A stretch of DNA of 56,794 nt from an uncultured archaeon (GTDB lineage: Archaea > Halobacteriota > Methanosarcinia > Methanosarcinales > Methanoperedenaceae), in NCBI GenBank assembly GCA_902386135.1, contig CABMIB010000034.1, positions 1-56,794 of the forward strand, written 5' to 3'. Below, in pieces: positions 27,943-36,548 of the stretch (position 1 is its first letter; each line of letters opens with the position of its first letter). Below the pieces are notes generated by a model that worked only from the letters and a program-made list of their open reading frames with translations, was not told the DNA's origin and searched no databases. The translations under genes were made by a program, and so were the position numbers.

Positions 27943-28351
27943 CGTTAATACGGGATCAGTCACAGAAAAGTCATACAGATAAGGGTCGTATAATGCCTCA
28001 TTATGGCTTTTTTATAAATTAACTAATATGCACTCAGTTCATCATAAGAAAACGTGCCATGTTGTCCATATAACAGCTTTTGAACAACCGGTATCATTAT
28101 GGACATGCGTTAATGCATGAATTGCGTACAACCGCTATGGGACGACATAGTAATCTGGGTTTTTTGTTGAAATTTTACAAGCATATTATACGAATCTCCC
28201 GGCCTTATCTAATTAGCATTATCATAATGTATATCATAATTAATAGATAAATTTATATAGTATGCTGTGTTAGTTGTGTCTGACAAATGTCAGACGAATG
28301 GCATACTGAAGGCGTACAGGTGTATGTCTACTGCCGAGGGAGATACCAATA
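27943..28351 (+). promoter_or_regulatory. Upstream control region of the cdrS-ftsZ operon
   Basis: This is a 409-base non-coding region. A TATA-like atttatatag lies at 28251-28260. Twenty-odd bases on, where transcription should start, there is a perfect inverted repeat gtctgaca-aa-tgtcagac (28278-28295). Further upstream, tgtccata (28063-28070) and tatggaca (28098-28105) form a spaced inverted repeat. The palindrome is a good operator candidate for the ribbon-helix-helix protein encoded directly downstream. Confidence 0.6.
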
Positions 28352-28576
28352 ATGCAAAGAGTAACACTAAGGCTCCCGGAACAACAATTAAAAATGATCG
28401 ATATGTTAGTGGAATATGGTGAATTTCCGTCCGCAAGTGAAGCAATCAGGACGGCTATAAGGGATTTGATCGATCAGAGAAGTGAAAAATTGGTCGGCAG
28501 GATTAAACTGTTCGAAAAAACGCAAGAGCAATCCAAGAATGCGGATAGTTATCTGCGTTTAGAAGATGAACAATAA
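28352..28576 (+). CDS. cdrS: Ribbon-helix-helix regulator, CdrS-like
   Basis: A 74-residue ribbon-helix-helix protein: the strand MQRVTLRLPEQQLKMID, then the helix-turn-helix part GEFPSASEAIRTAIRDLID, then a short acidic tail. In haloarchaea the related small regulator CdrS is encoded next to ftsZ2 and controls cell-division genes. Here too it precedes ftsZ by 24 bases in one operon. Autoregulation through the palindrome at the presumed start of transcription is likely but inferred. The symbol is assigned by context and fold. Confidence 0.75.
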   Translation: MQRVTLRLPEQQLKMIDMLVEYGEFPSASEAIRTAIRDLIDQRSEKLVGRIKLFEKTQEQSKNADSYLRLEDEQ

Positions 28577-28600
28577 AAAATAATCAGGAGGGGATGAATA

Positions 28601-29761
28601 ATGGAATCATTTGTGCAAGATGCACTCAAAATGGCAGAAAAGGAACAGCAGATAAAGAGAGCGGCTACCGGTGCGGCTGAAGATGTTGAGGATTTCGGCA
28701 CGCCGAAAATCGTTGTAGTCGGATGTGGTGGCGGCGGTAATAATACAGTAAATCGTCTTTACAACATCGGAGTAGCAGGCGCGGACACGATCGCGATAAA
28801 CACCGATAAGATCCATCTCGATATCACCCAGGCAGATAAGAAAATATTGATAGGAAAATCAATAACAAGAGGACTTGGCGCCGGCGGCTTCCCTGAGATA
28901 GGGAAGAGAGCGGCCGAACTTGCAAGGGGAACTCTTGAAGAGGTTCTCAAGAACGCGAACCTCGTATTCGTAACTGCCGGCATGGGCGGTGGAACAGGAA
29001 CAGGCGTGGCCCCTGTAGTTGCGCAGATAGCCAAAGACCAGGGCGCAATCGTAATAGGGATGGTCACAAGCCCGTTCAGGGTCGAGAGAGCAAGAATGGT
29101 TAAAGCGGAAGAAGGCCTGGATGATCTGAGGAATTCGGCAGACACGGTTATTGTACTTGATAATAACCGCCTCCTTGACTATGTGCCCAACCTCCCGATC
29201 GACCAGGCATTCTCTGTTATGGACCAGTTAATCTCAGAGACCGTAAAAGGCATTTCCGAGACCATAACCCAGCCCTCGCTGATCAACCTTGACTACGCAG
29301 ATGTCAGGGCCATAATGAAGGGCGGAGGACTTGCAGTAATGCTTGTCGGCGAAGCGAAGGGACAGGACAAGGCCAAGGAAGTCGTAAGAGCGGCATTGAA
29401 CCACCCATTGCTCGATGTGGACACCAACGGCGCAACAGGATGCCTGCTGCACATCACAGGCGGACCGGATATGTCCCTGCACGAGGCAGAACAGATAGCA
29501 TCCTCGCTGACTTACGAACTTGACTCCCATGCCAACGTCATATGGGGCGCAAGAGTAAGGAAGGACTACGAGAGCAAGGTGCGCTGCATGGCTATAATGA
29601 CAGGCATCAAATCAGCCCAGATAATGGGTCCGAATAGTCACAAGGAAGCTTCAAGAGAGGCTGTACGTGCCAGCCCGGCTCTTGCTGAGAAACCCCGCAT
29701 GGCGGCTGTAAGAGGAGTAAGAGGAGTCACAGGCGGCTCGATAATCGACCAGATCCTGTAA
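28601..29761 (+). CDS. ftsZ: Cell-division GTPase FtsZ
   Basis: The 386-residue tubulin homologue forms the division ring at mid-cell. Nucleotide-binding segments are [12 protein letters not shown] and the tubulin signature [31 protein letters not shown] and the catalytic T7-loop [15 protein letters not shown] are all present. The N-terminal extension of about 30 residues is typical of euryarchaeal FtsZ. A strong ribosome-binding site, ggagggg, precedes the ATG, and an intrinsic-type terminator follows the gene. Confidence 0.96.
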   Translation: MESFVQDALKMAEKEQQIKRAATGAAEDVEDFGTPKIVVVGCGGGGNNTVNRLYNIGVAGADTIAINTDKIHLDITQADKKILIGKSITRGLGAGGFPEIGKRAAELARGTLEEVLKNANLVFVTAGMGGGTGTGVAPVVAQIAKDQGAIVIGMVTSPFRVERARMVKAEEGLDDLRNSADTVIVLDNNRLLDYVPNLPIDQAFSVMDQLISETVKGISETITQPSLINLDYADVRAIMKGGGLAVMLVGEAKGQDKAKEVVRAALNHPLLDVDTNGATGCLLHITGGPDMSLHEAEQIASSLTYELDSHANVIWGARVRKDYESKVRCMAIMTGIKSAQIMGPNSHKEASREAVRASPALAEKPRMAAVRGVRGVTGGSIIDQIL

Positions 29762-29822
29762 CCAGAAAAGTATCTGAAAATAAAATATTCTGCAACTACA
29801 AGACAGGCGACTAAAGGCGCGG

Positions 29823-29854
29823 GTCCGGCAAGAGGGTACTGCCGGACTCTTTTT
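29823..29854 (+). terminator. Hairpin plus T-run after ftsZ
   Basis: The arms gtccggca (29823-29830) and tgccggac (29840-29847) pair perfectly around nine bases. A run of seven T (after a single C) follows directly. Confidence 0.8.
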
Positions 29855-29864
29855 TACATAAGAC

Positions 29865-29892
29865 TAATTTATATACAGGTCTACTTTAGTGT
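29865..29892 (+). promoter_or_regulatory. larB TATA element
   Basis: 'taatttatatac' is centred about 23 bases before the larB ATG at 29893, with no ribosome-binding site between them. This indicates a leaderless transcript. Confidence 0.6.
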
Positions 29893-30675
29893 ATGGATCT
29901 TTCAGAAACTCTGAAAAAGTTAAAAAACAACGAAATAACTCTGGAGGAAGCTGAGAAGCAGCTCCGGATAACTAATTTTGAAACTTTATCTGATATTGCA
30001 AAAGTTGATACCCACAGGGCGAAGCGAACAGGCATCCCCGAAGCTATCATAGCCGATTGCAAGACCTGCGACGAGGTCGTGTCCATCGCGAAGGTTCATT
30101 TAAAAAATGAGGGGAGAGTTATCGTAACCCGGGCGAGCGACGAAAAGTACGAGGCACTTGAATCGCTGGCAAAGGATATGAAACTCCTGATCAGAAGTTC
30201 AAGACGCGCAGGCGTGATCGCTATAGGCGACCCGGTCGATAAAACAGGCGGCAGGGTCGGTATTGTTTCGGCAGGCACGGCTGATATCCCGGTGGCTGAG
30301 GAAGCAAGGATAATAGCCGAAGAGATGGGCTGCTCTGTTACCGCTATATACGATGTCGGCGTCGCGGGTATCCACAGGCTTTTCCCCGAACTGACCAGGC
30401 TTCTTGTGACAGGTGTGGATGCCATCGTTGTTGCCGCCGGACGCGAGGGCACGCTCCCGGCGATAGTATCGGGTCTTGTGGACGTGCCTGTTATCGGGGT
30501 CCCCGTCTCAACGGGTTACGGGGCCGGAGGGGAAGGGAAGGCTGCGCTTCTCTCAATGCTGCAATCCTGCTCTGTTCTAACCGTAGTGAATATCGATGCC
30601 GGATTTGTGGCCGGGGCTTTTGCGGCAAGGATAGCGAACCTCGCAACGAAAAACAGGAATAAGGCAGAAAAATAG
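29893..30675 (+). CDS. larB: LarB, nickel-pincer cofactor synthesis
   Basis: The 260-residue protein has a LarB-specific N-terminal half and a PurE-like C-terminal half (GIVSAGTADIPVAEEARIIAEEMG, then YDVGVAGIHRLF and VAAGREGTLPAIVSGL). LarB carboxylates and hydrolyses nicotinic acid adenine dinucleotide in the first step of making the nickel-pincer nucleotide used by lactate racemase-like enzymes. No larC or larE lies nearby. Length and motifs agree with the family. Confidence 0.92.
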   Translation: MDLSETLKKLKNNEITLEEAEKQLRITNFETLSDIAKVDTHRAKRTGIPEAIIADCKTCDEVVSIAKVHLKNEGRVIVTRASDEKYEALESLAKDMKLLIRSSRRAGVIAIGDPVDKTGGRVGIVSAGTADIPVAEEARIIAEEMGCSVTAIYDVGVAGIHRLFPELTRLLVTGVDAIVVAAGREGTLPAIVSGLVDVPVIGVPVSTGYGAGGEGKAALLSMLQSCSVLTVVNIDAGFVAGAFAARIANLATKNRNKAEK

Positions 30676-30890
30676 GCATAATATAATAACAAAACCTGGT
30701 AGTATCACATCATTTATTCCATATCCGCTTATTCCAAATATCCTTTTAATCGGGGAAATTATTTATATTGTAAGATAGTAAAAAGATTTTTAATAAATAT
30801 ATATGTTTTTCTGATTGAAACAAATTTCTGTAACAAGTGAAAAAGTAATATAGTATGAAAAACGTATAACACTTAGGAGGTAAAAATATT

Positions 30891-31310
30891 ATGAGAATAC
30901 GGGTAGTTAGTTCAAAAGAGGAAATTAATTCATTAGGATCGGGGGAAAAGATCATTCATCTTGCCTTCAGACCATCGAACAAGGATATTTTTGCGCTGGT
31001 GCAGGCATGCCCCAATGTTAAAGCGATACATATACCTAGTTCATATATCAGGACGATATCAAATTCAACCAAGATGTTCCTGGAAATGCAGGGTATCTCA
31101 CTGCTGGAAGGGGATGTATGGGGACACAGGAAAGATATAAACGAATATTCGGAGATCAAACCTGAAGTTTTCGACAGGATGCTGGAGCTAAAGGGCGAGG
31201 GCTTATCAGAGTCTTCCGTACTTGACAGGCTGGGGAGAGAAACACGTCTCAGCAAGGATTTATTGAAATTCCTCATAAAAGAGAAAGAGAAGACAAAGAA
31301 AACCAAATAA
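30891..31310 (+). CDS. DUF1699 family protein
   Basis: The 139-residue protein matches DUF1699, a family of Methanosarcinales: HLAFRPSNKDIFALVQACPNVKAIHIPSSYIRT followed by a charged helical C-terminus rich in Lys. A good ribosome-binding site (aggaggt) lies eight bases before the ATG. Function is unknown; the small basic product may bind nucleic acid, which is only a guess. Confidence 0.8.
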   Translation: MRIRVVSSKEEINSLGSGEKIIHLAFRPSNKDIFALVQACPNVKAIHIPSSYIRTISNSTKMFLEMQGISLLEGDVWGHRKDINEYSEIKPEVFDRMLELKGEGLSESSVLDRLGRETRLSKDLLKFLIKEKEKTKKTK

Positions 31311-31362
31311 TTCTTCTTTGCTTATCTTTTCATTTTTAGTGTTGTTAATTAAGTATGATTAA

Positions 31363-31683
31363 TTAAGTATTGGATTTTACAGTTGGCATTTTTTTCTGGA
31401 TCTCATCCAGCAACTGCTCATCGCTCTTGCCTTCGGTCGCGATCCCGAGGTCCTTTGCCATCTGCTTTATTTTCGAAGTGCTTTTTTCTGCGGATGTTTG
31501 ACCTTCTTTGTGTGATTTTCCAATATTCTTTATTTCGAGTTCGGACTCTTGCTGCGCTTTCTTAAACTCACCGGTTGCCTTTCCGAGCGAATGCGCGAGT
31601 TCTGGGATTTTATTGGCACCAAATAGGATGATAGCAGCCAGAACTATTAACAATATCTCGCTTGTCCCTATCATATTATGCAC
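31363..31683 (-). CDS. tatA: TatA/TatE-type translocase subunit (1)
   Basis: This 106-residue protein has one N-terminal membrane helix (EILLIVLAAIILFGANKIPELA) followed by the amphipathic helix HSLGKATGEFKKAQQES and a charged tail, as in TatA. TatA forms the channel of the twin-arginine export system for folded proteins. The start overlaps the end of the upstream tatA; an internal ATG three codons in (MIGTSE) is equally likely. No tatC is nearby. Confidence 0.88.
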   Translation of the reverse strand: MHNMIGTSEILLIVLAAIILFGANKIPELAHSLGKATGEFKKAQQESELEIKNIGKSHKEGQTSAEKSTSKIKQMAKDLGIATEGKSDEQLLDEIQKKMPTVKSNT

Positions 31684-31984
31684 CAGCCGGTTTTACGGGC
31701 AGCACTTCATTGGATTTTACCTTACTGCGTATTTCTTCAACGAGCTGCTCGGTTGTTTTATCTTTCACGTCTATACCCATTTCAATAGCTAAATTATGGA
31801 TCTTTATGTCTTGATCGTTTAAAGGTTTATCTATTTTTTTTAACTCATGTTCTGCTTCGATCTGTGCTTTCTTGAACTCCCCGGCTGCCTTTCCCAGTGA
31901 ACGTGCCATTTCCGGAAGTTTATTGGGACCGAATAAGAACAGGGCAACTATTAAGATCAAAATCAATTCCTGAGTTCCAATCAT
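31676..31984 (-). CDS. tatA: TatA/TatE-type translocase subunit (2)
   Basis: This 102-residue paralogue of the following gene starts MIGTQELILILIVALFLFGPNKLPEMA, followed by RSLGKAAGEFKKAQIEAEHEL. It has the single membrane helix, FGPNKLPE hinge and amphipathic helix of TatA. Two TatA-like subunits in tandem may play TatA and TatB/TatE roles; which is which cannot be told from sequence. Confidence 0.9.
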   Translation of the reverse strand: MIGTQELILILIVALFLFGPNKLPEMARSLGKAAGEFKKAQIEAEHELKKIDKPLNDQDIKIHNLAIEMGIDVKDKTTEQLVEEIRSKVKSNEVLPVKPAGA

Positions 31985-32176
31985 TAAATATCAGTTGATT
32001 TTTTTATTATATAATCTTTACTACCGTTATCATTGTCCTGTACTGGCTATATATTTAAATACCGACTATCTCTTACAAATGCAGGGAAAATGGCTTCAAA
32101 CACAGGCCATGGAACAATAAAGCTTTTTATTGTTTGCGCTCCTACCGATAGTAAATTAAAGGAAGCATGTAACTTA

Positions 32177-32962
32177 ATGAAACATAACACATTTTATGAC
32201 CTTTGCAACGATGTTGCAGCGTCGATCGAGCAGGCTGTTTCAGGACTGATTGGAAAAACCGAAGCCGGTATGGTGCTCCGCATCGGGGCTGACGGCACGC
32301 CTACAGAAAAGATAGATGAAACCGCTGAGAACGCAGCCCTCCAGGTGCTTGAGAGAGACGGAAGGTCGATGCGGTTTGTGAGCGAGGAACTTGGTGAAAA
32401 AACAATTGGCAGAGAACCTGAGTTCACTTTTGTTCTTGACCCGATAGACGGCACATTCAATGCAGTACACAACATCCCTTTTTACTGCGTGCCTATCGCG
32501 ATCTGCGGCTCCGATTTATCAGATATCAGGTACGGTTACGTGAAAAACCTTGTTAACGGGGATATCTATACGGCAGAAAGAGGAAAAGGCGCGTTTTTGA
32601 ATAACAAACTAATTCACGTATCCTCCCGTTCCGAGCTTTCCGAATTGAGCGTGATATCCTACAGCCATCGCCCCCATGCCGTTGCTATCAACAACCATAT
32701 TGCCAGGAGAGTAAGGGTGTTCGGATGCGCAGCTCTTGAACTATGCTATGTGGCATCAGGGATATTCGATGCTTTTATCGATATGCGCGGGATGCTTCGC
32801 ATCACCGATATAGCGGCAGGGAAACTGATAGTCAAAGAGGCTGGCGGTACAATAACGGGTGGGAATGGAGAGCTTTTATCAACCCCGCTTGATGTGAAGA
32901 AGCGGGTGAATTTAGTTGCCAGCAACGGGAAGGCCCATGATAAATTACTTGAACTTGTGTAG
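32177..32962 (+). CDS. Inositol monophosphatase/FBPase family phosphatase
   Basis: The metal-binding signature DPIDGTFNA and the upstream SEELGE, with the C-terminal ITDIAAGKLIVKEAGG, place it in the archaeal IMPase/fructose-1,6-bisphosphatase/NADP phosphatase family. The frame is open to 32033. ATG 32090 follows a TATA-like 'atatttaaat' (32050) at leaderless distance, but family alignments suggest ATG 32177 (261 residues, YDLCNDVAASIEQA start). The NAD kinase gene begins 6 bases after its stop. In Methanocaldococcus the two activities are fused in one NAD kinase/NADP phosphatase, so NADP phosphatase is a reasonable role. Confidence 0.82.
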   Translation: MKHNTFYDLCNDVAASIEQAVSGLIGKTEAGMVLRIGADGTPTEKIDETAENAALQVLERDGRSMRFVSEELGEKTIGREPEFTFVLDPIDGTFNAVHNIPFYCVPIAICGSDLSDIRYGYVKNLVNGDIYTAERGKGAFLNNKLIHVSSRSELSELSVISYSHRPHAVAINNHIARRVRVFGCAALELCYVASGIFDAFIDMRGMLRITDIAAGKLIVKEAGGTITGGNGELLSTPLDVKKRVNLVASNGKAHDKLLELV

Positions 32963-32968
32963 GTGCAT

Positions 32969-33790
32969 ATGAGACGTATAGGAGTAATTTCAAGATGCGA
33001 CAGGGATGATGTGATTGCTTTTGTCGGGAACCTCGTGGATTATCTCAAGTCAAAAGCCGAGGTGTTAATCGATACAAAGACCGCTGAAAAGCTCAGGCAA
33101 AAAGGTACGCCGATGGTGGAGATGAGAAAAAAGGGCGTAGAATTCATTATCGCAATAGGAGGCGACGGGACTATGCTGCGCGGGATCCAGAAAATGGAAG
33201 ACCCGCTCCCTATGCTCGGGATAAATATGGGCACCATCGGATTCCTTGTCGATGTGAACCCGGATGAGGCGCGGGAGGTCATCGATAAGATTCTTTCGGG
33301 CTTTGAGGTGGAAGAACGCTCCCGGCTCGCTATCAGGGTCAATGACGAGCCATTGCCGCCCGCTACCAATGAGGTTGTAGTCCTTACGGCAAATCCCGCC
33401 AAGATACTGTCCTACAAGATATTTGTGGATAAGAACCAGCTTGAGGAACTGCGGGCTGATGGCATCGTTTTTGCCACGTCCACGGGCTCGACCGCTTATG
33501 CGATGAGCGCCGGAGGCCCTATCGTTGATCCGCGGGTGGACGGCATGGTGATAGTGCCCCTTGCGCCGTTCAAACTATCAGCGCGCCCCTGGGTTGTCCC
33601 GGCAAAGAGCGAGATAAGGATGGAACTCACGACCCCGAAAAAGGAAGCTGTAATAGTGATAGACGGGCAGTACACAAAGAAGATAAATGAGGACGATAAG
33701 ATATTTATCACGCAGGCTGAGAAACCCGCCAGGTTCGTGAAAACTAGGAAGGATGGGTTCTACGAGAAAGTGAGGAGCAAGCTTGCGTAA
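32969..33790 (+). CDS. nadK: NAD kinase
   Basis: The product phosphorylates NAD to NADP. The signature GGDGTMLRGIQ, with GINMGTIGFLVDV, NEVVVL and STGSTAYAMSAGGPIV, is canonical. The ATG at 32969 is preceded by 'aggtg'; a GTG at 32963 is possible. Length is about 273 residues, as usual for archaeal enzymes. It is coupled to the upstream phosphatase gene. Confidence 0.94.
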   Translation: MRRIGVISRCDRDDVIAFVGNLVDYLKSKAEVLIDTKTAEKLRQKGTPMVEMRKKGVEFIIAIGGDGTMLRGIQKMEDPLPMLGINMGTIGFLVDVNPDEAREVIDKILSGFEVEERSRLAIRVNDEPLPPATNEVVVLTANPAKILSYKIFVDKNQLEELRADGIVFATSTGSTAYAMSAGGPIVDPRVDGMVIVPLAPFKLSARPWVVPAKSEIRMELTTPKKEAVIVIDGQYTKKINEDDKIFITQAEKPARFVKTRKDGFYEKVRSKLA

Positions 33791-33827
33791 AATGAGGATG
33801 TCTCTTTATTAAAAAGCTGTGTTCGGT

Positions 33828-33908
33828 TTATAAATATCCGGTCAGTCAAATGACCACGTATTTATAAGCAAGCGGTCATCGAATTGACCAAAAAGCACAT
33901 AAATATTA
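33828..33908 (+). promoter_or_regulatory. ruvC promoter with two 16-bp palindromes
   Basis: Two inverted repeats of the form GGTCA-n6-TGACC lie at 33840-33855 (inner gtcaaa) and 33874-33889 (inner tcgaat), 34 bases apart centre to centre. A TATA-like acataaatatt at about 33898-33908 lies 20-25 bases before the ruvC ATG at 33926, which has no ribosome-binding site, so the transcript is probably leaderless. Extra TATA-like sequences (gtttataaat at 33828 and atttataag at 33860) flank the first palindrome. The pair looks like an operator for a dimeric repressor. Confidence 0.65.
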
Positions 33909-33925
33909 AACACCTTTAAAATACT

Positions 33926-34396
33926 ATGATTGTTATCGGCATTGATCCCGGGCTTGCAACCGTCGGTTTTGGCGTCATCCGAATGGATGAAAACGGTATA
34001 ACGCCTGTGAGCTACGGTTGTATAAGAACCTCTTCTGAAAAACAAACCCCTGAGCGCCTGCTTGAAATTTATACTGAGACCAGTGCCCTTTTTGAGAAAT
34101 ATAATCCCGGAGCTGTCGCTGTCGAGCGGCTTTTTTTCAATAAGAACGTCACGAACGCGATGAGCGTCAGCGAAGCAAGGGGCGTTATCTTTCTTGCAGC
34201 TCAGCAAAAGGGCATACCGATATTTGAATATACCCCGAACCAGATAAAACAGGCAATAACTGGCTCAGGGCGCGCTGATAAGAAACAGATGCAGGAGATG
34301 ATTAAGAGGCTGCTCAATCTGGATGAAGTGCCGCAGCCTGACGATGCGGCGGATGGTCTTTCGATCGCTTTATGTCATATAAATTTTTTAAGATAA
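33926..34396 (+). CDS. ruvC: RuvC-type Holliday junction resolvase
   Basis: The 156-residue protein is a bacterial-type RuvC, which cuts four-way DNA junctions. Acidic residues of the RNase H-fold active site are in place: Asp7 in GIDPGLATVGFGV, Glu67 in VAVERLFF, and Asp140/Asp143 in PDDAADGLSIAL. ITGSGRADKKQMQEM corresponds to the DNA-binding region. RuvC is rare in archaea, which usually use Hjc or Hje, so transfer from bacteria is likely. No ruvA or ruvB is present. It converges on herA and lies beside the Mre11 repair operon. Confidence 0.92.
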   Translation: MIVIGIDPGLATVGFGVIRMDENGITPVSYGCIRTSSEKQTPERLLEIYTETSALFEKYNPGAVAVERLFFNKNVTNAMSVSEARGVIFLAAQQKGIPIFEYTPNQIKQAITGSGRADKKQMQEMIKRLLNLDEVPQPDDAADGLSIALCHINFLR

Positions 34397-34432
34397 ATTA
34401 ACATAATCCAAATTATCATAATCCATCTTATG

Positions 34433-36004
34433 TTAAACCCCGATATCCATCTCCTCATCCGCCCTCACCGCAGGCTTCTCATGCTTCTCCTCATACTCCC
34501 TCTGCGCGTTCCACAGCGCGGGCGCATCCTTGCTCCTGCCTTTGGAATCGCTCGTGAGCCTCTTCCGTATCCTGACCAGTGTGGGGGTATTTATCGCCAC
34601 ACCTGAGATCACAGCCTGACCTTTGGCAAGCGATGGAAGCTCTGAAATTAAATCCCTGCTTGCAGATTCAATGCTTTGGGCAATCTGCTGCTGGTCTGTG
34701 GGATTGATTATCCGCATCGTTATCTGTGTCATGCACTGCGAGAGCGAATCCGCATCCAGCTTGCTGGGGCGCTGTGAGACCATGCATATGCCAATGCCGA
34801 ACTTCCTGCCCTCAGAGAGAATCGTTTTCAGGATACTCTTTGATTTTGCCTCGCCGCTGTGCGGTGCGAACCTATGCGCTTCCTCGATGACCACGAATAC
34901 AGAGTAAGGGAGGTATTTATTAGCATGGGATTCGTTATTATACCTTTTATTCTCAGTGCCCATCTTTGCATCGAACAGCTGCCGCAGCATGACAGATGCA
35001 ATAAGCTGCTGGTATGTCTCCTCGATTCCCGAGACGTCCATGATAGTAAGCTGCCCGACCTTGAAATAATCAGTAAGTGGAAAGGTCTGGGAATCATCAA
35101 ATATCTGAGCATTCAGCTTTTCGAACCTCCAGAGGATACCTTCTATCGTAGGCTCATTGTTTGAGTCTCGCAGCGCTTCGATCCCGAGCTTCAGTTCATG
35201 GCGCGTGGACGGTTTCTTGTGGTCATTCCAGAGGTTATGATACGCTGCCCGAAAGAGCGTCTTCATCTTATCAGACATTGTCCCGTCATCCATTATACTG
35301 ATGAAATCGCTTACCAGAAGGTCTCCTACCCCGATTTTTATACGTTCGGGCTTAACTATCTTGACCTTCGGGTGGTAAGAGGGTGTAACAAATTCAGGCT
35401 GGTTCGATATCTTGTCAAGCGTTGAATATTCACCGTGAGGGTCAAAAATGAGAACCGGAGCCATGTTATAGGGCTTCAGAAGTTCCTCGACAAGTACGCC
35501 TACAGTGTACGATTTCCCGGCTCCCGTGGATGCAATGACCGAAACGTGCTGGCTCACCATATCCCGCACCGACAGGACTATGTCAGCCCCAGTCCCAAGA
35601 ACAGTACCGATAGTTGCAGAACCCCTTTCACCCTGTCTTATCTTGCTTATTTCTTTAAGTATATCCTGACCTGCATATTCTATTCTTACGCCGTTTTCAG
35701 GGTTTGTTCTGGGATTTATGAACTCACCCATAACAGCATCAAAATAGCCCACTACATCGGCTGAATAAGAATAATATTTAAAATCCGTGGGGTCAAGACC
35801 GTAAAATCCAGATACCTCATCAGCCTCGATGTTCATATCCATAAGGAACTCCTGCGGATACCGGTTCAGCGGCTCACAGCATTTCACCCGGCAGAGGACT
35901 TTTTTTCCGGCATCGGTATAGCTGATGAACATACCTCTTGGAAGACGCTCGCACGAGATAAAAGTAAAACCATCCTCACTTGAGGAGCTGACAGTTCCTA
36001 TCAT
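34433..36004 (-). CDS. herA: HerA DNA translocase/helicase
   Basis: HerA is a hexameric FtsK-like ATPase that moves along DNA while NurA trims ends. An N-terminal HAS-barrel-like region (about 1-110) precedes the ATPase, with Walker A ASTGAGKSYT, Walker B VFVVIEEAHRFAP and LSEGRKFGIGICMVSQRPSKLD. The best start is ATG 36004, which overlaps the previous stop (ATGA). The open frame extends upstream to 36052, inside the preceding gene. It is the last gene of the mre11-rad50-nurA operon. Confidence 0.93.
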   Translation of the reverse strand: MIGTVSSSSEDGFTFISCERLPRGMFISYTDAGKKVLCRVKCCEPLNRYPQEFLMDMNIEADEVSGFYGLDPTDFKYYSYSADVVGYFDAVMGEFINPRTNPENGVRIEYAGQDILKEISKIRQGERGSATIGTVLGTGADIVLSVRDMVSQHVSVIASTGAGKSYTVGVLVEELLKPYNMAPVLIFDPHGEYSTLDKISNQPEFVTPSYHPKVKIVKPERIKIGVGDLLVSDFISIMDDGTMSDKMKTLFRAAYHNLWNDHKKPSTRHELKLGIEALRDSNNEPTIEGILWRFEKLNAQIFDDSQTFPLTDYFKVGQLTIMDVSGIEETYQQLIASVMLRQLFDAKMGTENKRYNNESHANKYLPYSVFVVIEEAHRFAPHSGEAKSKSILKTILSEGRKFGIGICMVSQRPSKLDADSLSQCMTQITMRIINPTDQQQIAQSIESASRDLISELPSLAKGQAVISGVAINTPTLVRIRKRLTSDSKGRSKDAPALWNAQREYEEKHEKPAVRADEEMDIGV

Positions 36005-36519
36005 GTGCCCCTCTCGATGTATTTCCTGATAAGTTTCAGCATGGCACAGCACTCAGGATAGTTTTTCTCGACCTGTTCCACGATGCCAAGAAGAACAGCC
36101 CTGTCAAGGGCATCACGGTTAGCCTGGAAATAAGCGATGCTGGGCTTGCCATTCAGTGTATGGAAATCCCTTACCTCATCCTGAGCTAACGGAAGAAGCT
36201 CATCACCGATATCGGGCGGCGAATCTATGCTGTACCTCACAGTTCCATTGCTAATCGTCCCAAGCCCGTGAACAGTATAATAGCTGTTCTTGAAATCCTC
36301 ATTAAAAGGAGCATACTTGGGCTGCATTTGCGGCTCAATATACGGAATAAGCTCTTCGCGTACTGTATGCGTGATGTTCTTTATCACGCCCACTATGATC
36401 CCGCTGTCTTTTTTTATTTTCACCAGCCTGCCGATACATTCCTTCTGTGTGTCTGGCGGTATCTTCACCACGTAGGTACTCGCATCCTCTACCCTGATCA
36501 CATCTCCTAATACCATCAT
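36001..36519 (-). CDS. HAS-barrel-like protein between nurA and herA
   Basis: A 172-residue protein with a beta-rich first half (GDVIRVEDASTYVVKI, then IGRLVKIKKDSGIIVGVI). This resembles the HerA/ATP-synthase (HAS) barrel, and a helical second half with ANRDALDRAVLLGIVEQV follows. It overlaps herA by four bases and follows nurA by 29, so it belongs to the same operon. It may be an accessory subunit of the HerA-NurA machine; this is inferred from position and fold resemblance only. Confidence 0.6.
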   Translation of the reverse strand: MMVLGDVIRVEDASTYVVKIPPDTQKECIGRLVKIKKDSGIIVGVIKNITHTVREELIPYIEPQMQPKYAPFNEDFKNSYYTVHGLGTISNGTVRYSIDSPPDIGDELLPLAQDEVRDFHTLNGKPSIAYFQANRDALDRAVLLGIVEQVEKNYPECCAMLKLIRKYIERGT

Positions 36520-36548
36520 ATCCTCCTTTTTTCATTATTTCCTGTTTG

